From the NCBI GenBank assembly GCA_003162595.1, contig PMNJ01000007.1:1-11588 (forward strand): a stretch of DNA of 11,588 nt. Direction: 5' to 3'. The stretch is from Bacteroidales bacterium (GTDB lineage: Bacteria > Bacteroidota > Bacteroidia > Bacteroidales > VadinHA17). A program made the position numbers and the translations under genes. Shown in pieces: positions 1 through 7,023 of this stretch. The notes below the pieces were generated by a model. It had not been told where the DNA came from. It was given only the letters and a program-made list of their open reading frames with translations, and did not search any database. The stretch's first letter is position 1, and each line of letters begins with the position of its first letter.

Positions 1-2306
1 TTGCTGCTTTTCTTCTGACAGCTTTAGCAGGCGTGTTTCTTGCCCTTCAGATTAACTATAAATGGAACATTACTTTTATAAAGACAGTGCTAAAGTGGCA
101 TGTTGAATTTGGAATTGGAATGGCTGTCACCGGTCTCTTTCATCTTATGTGGCATCTGAACTATTATGGAAAGCTCTTTACTGAAAAAGTCAGCTATCCT
201 GAAAAGCCGGAATTCCAAAAACTTACCTCCACCGAAATTAAAACCAACCTTTTCATTATCGGGTTTGTGAGCTCTTCCATCCAATTCTTGTTGATGCGGG
301 AGATCATGAATGTTACAGGAGGATATGAGCTTATAACAGGTTCGTTTTTAGGATCATGGCTGATTGGATCAGCTATTGGATCATCTATTTCAGGCAGATC
401 AACGCTAAATGATGTACGAAAGATAAATCTTGTTTTTTCAATCAGCCCGATCATTTCCCTGATACTGATGCTTTTTCTGTCGCGTGTGTTTTTAATCCGA
501 GGGGAAACTCCTTCTTTACTGGAAGCAATAATCTATACTTTCCTCGCCCTGATCCCTTTTTGTCTGGTATCGGGATTCACATTCATTAAATTGATTACGA
601 TTGCCGGTTCGGTAAATAAGTATATTCCGGGAAAATCATTTTCTATTGAAACTACCGGGGGAATAGCTGCGGGCATAATAACCGCCATCCTAACATCAGG
701 ATTACTGAGTACATACAAATTACTGATGCTGATAATATTATCATCAATCGGTTATGTAGTATTAACATATTATATCAAGGATCAGAAAACAAAGATCGTG
801 GTTAAATTTTTTATTATTATACTGGCAACTCCAATCATATTTTTGAATCCCGATTTACTATTCCGTCAGATTTTACTTCCTGGCATTAAAGTTACCGGGA
901 CGAAAGATACACCCTACGGCAACATTACAACAGGCAAATATAAAGGAGAAGAAAGTCTCTATTATAATCAAAGACTACTGGCATACAAAGATGATGCAAC
1001 TGAAAGAGAAGAAGATATTCATTATGCCATGCTACAGAGTGAATCTCCCGAAAAGGTAATTTTAATATCCGGTTCACCTCAGTCCCATATTCCGGAAATA
1101 TTAAAATATCATGTGAGTAGCATCATATATATTGAAAGAGATCCGGCCCTGATCAGATATGAGACATCCATTGGAAATAAATTTCCCGGAAAAGTAGTTA
1201 TTGTGAACACGGATGCTTACAGGTATATAAGGAAATCAACAGAATCAGTTGATGTTATAATTATGCTTGTTCCGCCTCCCTCAACATTGCTTCTCAACAG
1301 ATACTATACCACAGAATTCTTTTCCGAAGTGAAGAAAAGGCTTAAACCGGGGGGCATTTTTATGTGTTCTCCCGGACCTGGTGACGATTACTTTAACAAA
1401 GAATCATTGAATCTTTATTCATCAGTTTATAATAGTCTGGCAGCCAATTTCAAAAATGTAAAACCCGTCGCAGGCAACAAACTGTATTTAATAGCTTCCG
1501 ACAAACCAATATCTTTATCATTTTGCAAGCTAGTCGTGGAAAAGCAAATTAAAAATGTTTATGTAAGCTCCGACTTTCTGGAGGACGATCTTATAACCAG
1601 GAAGTCGGATGAAGTTATTGCACTGATTGATCATGGGACAAAACAGAACAGGTCTGCTTTCCCTGTAGCATGTCTACATTCCCAATCATATCAATTCAGT
1701 AAAAATCTGGGTGAGAAGGTCCCTGCAATAGTCTTTATGTTTTCCATCTTCGCACTGCCGGTACTAACTATAAAAAGGAGAAATCTTTTGATGTACTTCA
1801 GCGCGTCAGCTCTCGCAGGGTTTGAAATTATCATTCTTCTCAGTCTTCAGCTTATGGTGGGGAATATGTATCAACTGACCGGACTGATAATTGCAGGTTT
1901 AATGGCGGGTCTTGCTGTTGGGTCAGGAATTAATATAAGGCTTCTGAATACTATTTCATTAAGAAATAAAGTTATACTCCTGATACTATTTTATATAATA
2001 TTTGGTCTCATCTTTAATTATGTGATTGAGTTGAAGAGTGGTTTATTGTCAGTTATTCTGATTATGATTTCAGGTTTTATACCTGCATCATTTACAGGAC
2101 GTATCTTTCGTGAACTTACCGGTAATAAGGAAGGAATTGCTATATCTCCTGCAATTTACAGTGCCGATCTTGCGGGTTCTGCTTTTGGTTTTATACTCAT
2201 CTCCGGTTTTGCAGTGCCAGCACTCGGTATACAAATTTCGATCTTTTTATTAGCTGCGCTGATTTTTGGAGGAATTCTTTTAGGTGCAATTTGGAACAAA
2301 TATTAG
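1..2306 (+). CDS. Membrane protein with spermidine-synthase-like domain (fused MFS/spermidine synthase type), 5' end beyond the window
   Basis: The reading frame is open to the left edge (first full codon at position 3), so the start lies outside; the GTG at 33 is probably internal. Residues here are counted from that GTG. A histidine-bearing helix (about 15-45) follows the end of an earlier helix. A first membrane half spans about 72-285, a soluble Rossmann-like domain about 290-560, and a second membrane half about 563-755. The two halves resemble each other (GSAIGS at 112-117, GLAVGS at 626-631), as in fused MFS/spermidine synthases. The soluble domain keeps the fold landmarks: TEREED 323-328, an acidic IERD 367-370, and LKPGG 437-441. 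However, the usual glycine-rich GGGDG loop reads SGSPQ (346-350), and the catalytic Asp region reads VPPPST (413-418). Polyamine synthesis is therefore unlikely and the function is unknown. amrS begins 35 bases downstream. Family assignment is good, activity unknown. Confidence 0.8.
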   Translation, partial: AAFLLTALAGVFLALQINYKWNITFIKTVLKWHVEFGIGMAVTGLFHLMWHLNYYGKLFTEKVSYPEKPEFQKLTSTEIKTNLFIIGFVSSSIQFLLMREIMNVTGGYELITGSFLGSWLIGSAIGSSISGRSTLNDVRKINLVFSISPIISLILMLFLSRVFLIRGETPSLLEAIIYTFLALIPFCLVSGFTFIKLITIAGSVNKYIPGKSFSIETTGGIAAGIITAILTSGLLSTYKLLMLIILSSIGYVVLTYYIKDQKTKIVVKFFIIILATPIIFLNPDLLFRQILLPGIKVTGTKDTPYGNITTGKYKGEESLYYNQRLLAYKDDATEREEDIHYAMLQSESPEKVILISGSPQSHIPEILKYHVSSIIYIERDPALIRYETSIGNKFPGKVVIVNTDAYRYIRKSTESVDVIIMLVPPPSTLLLNRYYTTEFFSEVKKRLKPGGIFMCSPGPGDDYFNKESLNLYSSVYNSLAANFKNVKPVAGNKLYLIASDKPISLSFCKLVVEKQIKNVYVSSDFLEDDLITRKSDEVIALIDHGTKQNRSAFPVACLHSQSYQFSKNLGEKVPAIVFMFSIFALPVLTIKRRNLLMYFSASALAGFEIIILLSLQLMVGNMYQLTGLIIAGLMAGLAVGSGINIRLLNTISLRNKVILLILFYIIFGLIFNYVIELKSGLLSVILIMISGFIPASFTGRIFRELTGNKEGIAISPAIYSADLAGSAFGFILISGFAVPALGIQISIFLLAALIFGGILLGAIWNKY

Positions 2307-2341
2307 TTTTATTAGTTATTGGTCCAATTCTTAAGAGTAAG

Positions 2342-3478
2342 ATGAAAAAGAAAAACTTTGATCTAAGCAAACGTGATTTCCTGAAAAAATCTCTGGCTTT
2401 ATCAGCCGGCCTGATGTGTTTCCCGTGCCGGTCAGTTATTTCAGGAATTTCATCTGAAGAACAAGTCATTTATCAGAAAACTGCAATGTTCCAGGAAGAA
2501 ACTGCCAGGGGAATCATGTGCAGGATCTGCCCTAATGAATGTGTTCTCAAGGAGGGAGAATTAAGCAAATGCAACAACCGGAGGGTTCATGACTCAAAGT
2601 TATATACCATGGCGTTTGGTAATCCGTGTACTGTTAATGTTGACCCGGTTGAAAAGAAGCCGCTTTATCATTTTCTGCCCGGATCTAAAGCATATTCCAT
2701 TGCTACAGCCGGATGCAATCTTGTTTGTCTTAATTGCCAGAATTGGACTATATCTCAAACCAGTCCGGATAAAACAAGAAATTATGATCTGATGCCCGAA
2801 AAAGTGGTGGAGGAATGTATCAAAAACAACTGCAGTTCAATAGCGTATACTTACTCTGAACCGGTTACCTTTTATGAATATGCTTTCGAAACAGCGACCA
2901 TTGCCAGGAATGCCCATGTTAAAAATATATTCAAATCAAATGGTTACATAAACACGGAACCTCTGAAAAAAATGTGCAGCGTTATTGACGCAGCCAATAT
3001 TGATCTTAAGGCTTTCAGTGAAAGCTCTTACCTGAAGTTAACCGGAGGAAAATTACAACCTGTACTCGATTCACTTAAAGTGCTTAAAGATATGGGTGTA
3101 TGGCTTGAAATAACCAATCTTATTGTTCCTGACTGGACTGATAATCAAGATGATATAAGCAAGATGTGCAGATGGCTAAGTGATAACGGGTTTAAAAACA
3201 CACCTTTGCATTTCAGCAGGTTCTACCCTATGCATAAGCTTGAACAATTGCCTCCTACACCTGTTGAAATACTTAACAATGCTTATCGTATTGCAAAAGA
3301 GGAAGGCTTAAAATATGTATATACCGGAAATGCCCCGGGAAATGAAATCTCGGATACAAAATGCCCTTCATGCAACTCCACTGTTGTGGTCAGACAGGGC
3401 TACCGGGTAGTATTAAATACCATCACCGGAGGAAAGTGCAACAAATGCGGAACTAAAATTGACGGAGTCTGGAACTGA
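2342..3478 (+). CDS. amrS: AmmeMemoRadiSam system radical SAM enzyme, with TAT-like leader
   Basis: Radical SAM enzyme of the AmrS family, a relative of pyruvate formate-lyase activases that occurs with Memo and AMMECR1 homologues; its substrate is not established to my knowledge. The radical SAM CX3CX2C motif is C125, C129, C132, in the context AGCNLVCLNCQNW. An N-terminal cysteine group (C60, C63, C67, C77) and a C-terminal zinc ribbon (C341, C344, C366, C369) ending in the GVW tail fit this family. I chose the ATG at 2342 (378 residues). The TTG at 2291 overlaps the previous gene and adds a poor N-terminus. Residues 9-16 (SKRDFLKK) plus a hydrophobic stretch (17-26) resemble a twin-arginine signal with KR in place of RR. 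An internal ATG at 2486 would remove this leader and give a typical cytoplasmic start. The gene is probably cotranscribed with the membrane protein upstream. Memo and AMMECR1 partners are not in the window. Confidence 0.9.
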   Translation: MKKKNFDLSKRDFLKKSLALSAGLMCFPCRSVISGISSEEQVIYQKTAMFQEETARGIMCRICPNECVLKEGELSKCNNRRVHDSKLYTMAFGNPCTVNVDPVEKKPLYHFLPGSKAYSIATAGCNLVCLNCQNWTISQTSPDKTRNYDLMPEKVVEECIKNNCSSIAYTYSEPVTFYEYAFETATIARNAHVKNIFKSNGYINTEPLKKMCSVIDAANIDLKAFSESSYLKLTGGKLQPVLDSLKVLKDMGVWLEITNLIVPDWTDNQDDISKMCRWLSDNGFKNTPLHFSRFYPMHKLEQLPPTPVEILNNAYRIAKEEGLKYVYTGNAPGNEISDTKCPSCNSTVVVRQGYRVVLNTITGGKCNKCGTKIDGVWN

Positions 3479-3501
3479 AAAGCTATTTTGACTATTTTAT
3501 A

Positions 3502-5511
3502 ATGAACCAATCGGAAGCTAAAGCAAAGATAGATACTCTTCGAAGGGAGATTGAAGAACATAACAACAGATATTATGTCATAAATCAACCTTTAATCTCA
3601 GATTTTGAGTACGATATACTGTTGAATGAACTCGATACCCTGGAGAAAAAATTTCCTGAATTTATAAGTGAGAACTCTCCTACAAGACGTGTCGGCAGCG
3701 ATATAACCAAAGAGTTTGAACAGTACCAACATACTTACCCTATGCTGTCGCTCGGAAACACTTACAGTGAAGAAGAACTCAGGGAATTTGATAACAGAAT
3801 ACAAAAATTGATCTCACAACCAATTGAATATGTCTGCGAATCTAAGTTCGACGGTGTCTCAATCAGCATAACCTATAAAAACGGCTCTCTTTTCAGGGCA
3901 GTGACACGAGGCGATGGAAACAAAGGTGATGATGTCACTTTAAATGTGCGAACTATCAGAAGTATCCCTTTGAAAATTACCGGCAAAAGTATACCTGATG
4001 AATTTGTGATAAGGGGTGAAATACTTATGCCAAGGGCTGTATTTAACAGGTTAAATGAAGAGCGAATAAAAGCTGAGTTAACTCCGTTTGCCAACCCGAG
4101 AAATGCTGCGGCAGGCACTCTTAAGCTTCTCGATCCAAGAATCGTGGCATCAAGATCGCTTGATTGTATGGTCTATTTCCTTCTGGCTGAAGAGCTCCCA
4201 CACGACAATCACTACGATAATCTTAAAGAGGCTGCTGGATGGGGATTCAAGGTTGCGGAAAGTATCAGACTTTGCAAAAATATTGATGAGGTGCTCCAAT
4301 TTATTTCTTTTTGGGAATCAGAGCGTAAAAACCTTCCATACGATACAGACGGTGTAGTTATTAAAGTCAACTCACTGAGCCAGCAGAACGAACTCGGGTT
4401 CACTGCCAAATCCCCCCGCTGGGCAATCGCCTATAAATATAAAGCCGAAGAAGCATCAACTAAGTTGTTATCTGTTACATTCCAGGTGGGAAGAACGGGT
4501 ACTGTGACTCCTGTAGCCAACCTTGAACCTGTTCTTCTTTCAGGATCTACTGTCAAACGTGCAACTCTTCATAATGAGGATCAGATTAACCTGCTGGATC
4601 TTCATCTTAATGATATAGTATATGTTGAAAAAGGAGGAGAGATTATCCCAAAAATAGTCGGAGTTGATCACTCTGAAAGAAATGAAAAAAGTAAAAAGAT
4701 TATTTTTATTTCCAACTGTCCGGAATGTGGAACTGCTTTAATTAAAAATGAAGGAGAAGCAAATCATTTTTGTCCGAATTATCTTCATTGCCCGCCACAG
4801 ATTAAAGGCAGAATTGAACATTTTATCAGCAGGAAAGCTATGGATATAGACGGATTGGGAGAAGAGACTATCGATCTTTTGTTCAACAAAAACCTGATAA
4901 AAAACTTTGCGGATCTGTACGATTTAAAAATCGAACAACTTGTTCCCCTGGAGCGTCTCGGGGAAAAGTCAGCTGCCAATATTCTAAAAAGCATAAGAAC
5001 ATCAATTAACACTCCTTATCACAGGGTACTTTTTGCCCTTGGGATCAGGCATGTTGGTGAGACAGTTGCAAAAACTATAGCCGTGAGATTCATTACAATT
5101 GATGATCTGATCAATGCCGGTATCGATCAGTTAACAAGTGTCTATGAAATCGGACCTAAAATAGCTGCAAGTATTGTTTCATACTTCTCTGATAGTGATA
5201 ACCTTGAAATGATCAAACGGCTAAAATCGGCCGGAATCAGGTTCAGTGGAACGAGCGAATCGACACTTACAGGCAATTCGTTAAAGGGTAAAATTATAGT
5301 GATATCAGGTATTTTCCAAAAACATAGTCGTGAAGAATACAAAGAAATAATTGAAAAGAATGGAGGTAAGAATTCAGCATCTGTTTCAAGAAATACATCA
5401 TTTATCCTTGCTGGAGAAAAAATGGGCCGATCTAAAAAAGAAGAAGCTGAAAATCTTAAAATTCCCATTAAGAGTGAGGAGGATTTTCTTGAAGAAATTG
5501 GTGAAGAATAA
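3502..5511 (+). CDS. ligA: NAD-dependent DNA ligase LigA
   Basis: Seals nicks in duplex DNA during replication and repair, using NAD+ to form an enzyme-AMP intermediate. The 669-residue length is normal. The N-terminal Ia domain includes NNRYYV (21-26) and the DFEYD motif (34-38), which bind the NMN half of NAD+. The adenylated lysine is K115 in KFDG; the following residues VSIS differ slightly from the common LAIS. Motif IV is DGVVIK (283-288) and motif V is WAIAYKY (307-313). An OB fold follows. A four-cysteine zinc finger (C406, C409, C424, C430), helix-hairpin-helix repeats (about 445-565) and a C-terminal BRCT domain (about 593-669) complete the family layout. All key residues are present, so the enzyme should be active. 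The gene starts 23 bases after amrS. No promoter or terminator is evident in that gap, so some readthrough from upstream is likely. Confidence 0.98.
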   Translation: MNQSEAKAKIDTLRREIEEHNNRYYVINQPLISDFEYDILLNELDTLEKKFPEFISENSPTRRVGSDITKEFEQYQHTYPMLSLGNTYSEEELREFDNRIQKLISQPIEYVCESKFDGVSISITYKNGSLFRAVTRGDGNKGDDVTLNVRTIRSIPLKITGKSIPDEFVIRGEILMPRAVFNRLNEERIKAELTPFANPRNAAAGTLKLLDPRIVASRSLDCMVYFLLAEELPHDNHYDNLKEAAGWGFKVAESIRLCKNIDEVLQFISFWESERKNLPYDTDGVVIKVNSLSQQNELGFTAKSPRWAIAYKYKAEEASTKLLSVTFQVGRTGTVTPVANLEPVLLSGSTVKRATLHNEDQINLLDLHLNDIVYVEKGGEIIPKIVGVDHSERNEKSKKIIFISNCPECGTALIKNEGEANHFCPNYLHCPPQIKGRIEHFISRKAMDIDGLGEETIDLLFNKNLIKNFADLYDLKIEQLVPLERLGEKSAANILKSIRTSINTPYHRVLFALGIRHVGETVAKTIAVRFITIDDLINAGIDQLTSVYEIGPKIAASIVSYFSDSDNLEMIKRLKSAGIRFSGTSESTLTGNSLKGKIIVISGIFQKHSREEYKEIIEKNGGKNSASVSRNTSFILAGEKMGRSKKEEAENLKIPIKSEEDFLEEIGEE

Positions 5512-5545
5512 TATCTTTCCAATTCTTGTTTTAACAAAAAACTGT

Positions 5546-5553
5546 TAGGTTTG
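5546..5553 (+). promoter_or_regulatory. Weak candidate Bacteroidota -7 box before the DUF6913-like gene
   Basis: TAGGTTTG matches the TAnnTTTG box used by the primary sigma factor of Bacteroidota. A partial TTG at 5526-5528 lies 17 bases upstream, slightly too close for the usual -33 element. Transcription would start at or next to the ATG at 5558, giving a leaderless or nearly leaderless message. In an AT-rich gap such a match can arise by chance, so this is only a candidate internal promoter. Confidence 0.2.
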
Positions 5554-5557
5554 TAAT

Positions 5558-6118
5558 ATGGAATTATTTAAACAAATCAGGCTGAAAATCGGAGATGTTA
5601 TCCTCCGGAATAAGATAGCAGGAAAAAAGAGAAAAGCACATTATTCCAATATAAACCAGGTGAAAAATATAGGGATTGTTTGGGATGCTTCAAAGATTGA
5701 TGACTTTGCATGCTTATCCAGATTCTATCAAAAGATGCATGAGAATAAAACCGATGTAAAAATATTGGGCTATTTTGACGGAAAGAATCTTCCCAACCAA
5801 TTTACAGCAATCAGATATCTTTCAATTGTAAAAAAAGAAGAATTAAACCTCTTCTATCATCCTGTCTCAGCGGATACTCATACTTTCGTCAACAACCGGT
5901 TTGATGTTCTTATTGATATAAATTTTAAAAAACTGTTGCCCCTTCAATATATTTCTTCCTTATCAAATGCCGGCTTTAAGGTTGGTTTATTTGATTCTGA
6001 AACTATAGACACTCCCTTCGACCTGATGATGGATCTGAAAGGTCCTGTGAATGTTGAAGATTACCTGAATCACGTAGTACATTACCTTGAAATGATTAAT
6101 TCGGGAACTGTAAATTAA
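5558..6118 (+). CDS. Conserved Bacteroidota protein, DUF6913-like
   Basis: A 186-residue protein of unknown function. It resembles, from memory, the DUF6913 family of Bacteroidota; I cannot confirm this without a profile search. The first 30 residues are rich in Lys and Arg. After them comes an alternating alpha/beta pattern: strands near 37-42 (NIGIVW), 67-72 (VKILGY), 115-120 (FDVLID) and 141-145 (KVGLF), with a conserved-looking DLMMDLKG (155-162). There is no signal peptide and no clear membrane helix, so it is probably cytoplasmic. It has no recognisable catalytic cysteine pair or nucleotide-binding loop. It lies 46 bases after ligA and ends 11 bases before dapA, so it is very likely cotranscribed with dapA. 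That placement does not by itself show a role in lysine synthesis. Confidence 0.8.
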   Translation: MELFKQIRLKIGDVILRNKIAGKKRKAHYSNINQVKNIGIVWDASKIDDFACLSRFYQKMHENKTDVKILGYFDGKNLPNQFTAIRYLSIVKKEELNLFYHPVSADTHTFVNNRFDVLIDINFKKLLPLQYISSLSNAGFKVGLFDSETIDTPFDLMMDLKGPVNVEDYLNHVVHYLEMINSGTVN

Positions 6119-6129
6119 GTTTATCAATA

Positions 6130-7023
6130 ATGAAGGATACCAAAAAATTCAGAGGGACCGGGGTTGCAATAGTAACACCATTTAAAAATGATTCAAGCAT
6201 TGATTTTGCTGCTCTCGGACGTATGGTAAATCATGTTATCAACGGAGGCGTTAACTACATAGTTGTCATGGGGACTACCGGAGAATCAGCCACTCTCACC
6301 AAAGACGAAAAGAAAGCAATAATCTCTTATGTGGTGGAGGTAACTGTTAATCGAGTTCCTCTTGTAACGGGGATAGGCGGGAACAGTACTCAGGATGTAA
6401 TAAATTGTATCAGGCATGCGAATTTTACAGGAGTTGATGGAATTTTATCTGTGGCTCCTTACTATAATAAACCGAACCAGAGAGGACTGTTTCAACATTT
6501 TAAAGCCATTGCAACCTGCAGTCCTATTCCTGTCATCATGTATAACGTACCGGGAAGAACTTGCAGTAATATATCATCAGAAACTTGTATTGAACTGGCA
6601 CATGAATGTGAAAATATTGTTGCCATTAAGGAAGCATCAGGCGATATTGCACAGATTATGAGGATAATAAAAGGGAAACCTGACAGTTTCAACGTGATTT
6701 CAGGGGATGATATGATGACTATCCCGATCATAGCTTCCGGAGGATCTGGTGTCATTTCCGTTCTTGCAAATGCATTTCCTGCTGCAACAAGCGAACTTGT
6801 CACAAATTCGCTAAAAAATAATTTTAAATCAGCACGCGAAATACAGCTTCGTTATCTTGAAATTACAGAACTCCTGTTTACTGATGGTAATCCTGCAGGG
6901 GTAAAAGCTATGCTTAATATAATGAATCTATGCCAGAATAGCCTTAGGCTGCCCCTGGTTCCTGTAAACAGGGCAATCTATTCCCGGATACAGAAAGCAA
7001 TTGATGAAGTGAATAAAAGCTGA
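6130..7023 (+). CDS. dapA: 4-hydroxy-tetrahydrodipicolinate synthase DapA
   Basis: Condenses pyruvate with aspartate semialdehyde, the first committed step toward diaminopimelate (cell wall) and lysine; a cytoplasmic TIM-barrel enzyme, usually a tetramer. The 297-residue length is normal. The Schiff-base lysine is K167 in IVAIKEASGD. The catalytic triad equivalents are T50 (GTTGES), Y138 (IMYNVPGR) and Y112 (PYYNKP), with the substrate-binding R143 and the ISGDD motif (190-194). All are present, so it should be active. At the allosteric lysine site, the positions of E. coli His53 and His56 align with K58 and K61, which suggests weak or no feedback inhibition by lysine. The gene follows the DUF6913-like gene by 11 bases. 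Its TGA directly abuts the secA stop codon on the other strand, and no terminator is visible beyond it. Confidence 0.97.
   Translation: MKDTKKFRGTGVAIVTPFKNDSSIDFAALGRMVNHVINGGVNYIVVMGTTGESATLTKDEKKAIISYVVEVTVNRVPLVTGIGGNSTQDVINCIRHANFTGVDGILSVAPYYNKPNQRGLFQHFKAIATCSPIPVIMYNVPGRTCSNISSETCIELAHECENIVAIKEASGDIAQIMRIIKGKPDSFNVISGDDMMTIPIIASGGSGVISVLANAFPAATSELVTNSLKNNFKSAREIQLRYLEITELLFTDGNPAGVKAMLNIMNLCQNSLRLPLVPVNRAIYSRIQKAIDEVNKS

Noticed and set aside
2291..2341. TTG start at 2291 for amrS, overlapping the previous gene
   Set aside because: It adds 17 hydrophobic residues before a normal ATG-led, TAT-like N-terminus and needs a rare start codon inside the upstream gene.
5142..5537. Minus-strand open frame of 131 codons opposite the ligA 3' end
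   Set aside because: It overlaps the conserved BRCT-coding region of ligA and shows no domain of its own.
5526..5537. TTGTTTTAACAA, a small inverted repeat after ligA
   Set aside because: The stem is only five AT-rich pairs with a two-base centre and no T-tract, too weak for a terminator or a confident operator.
6960..6971. CCTGTAAACAGG, a near-palindrome near the end of dapA
   Set aside because: It lies within coding sequence, has a two-base centre and no T-tract on either side; it does not explain termination at the convergent junction.
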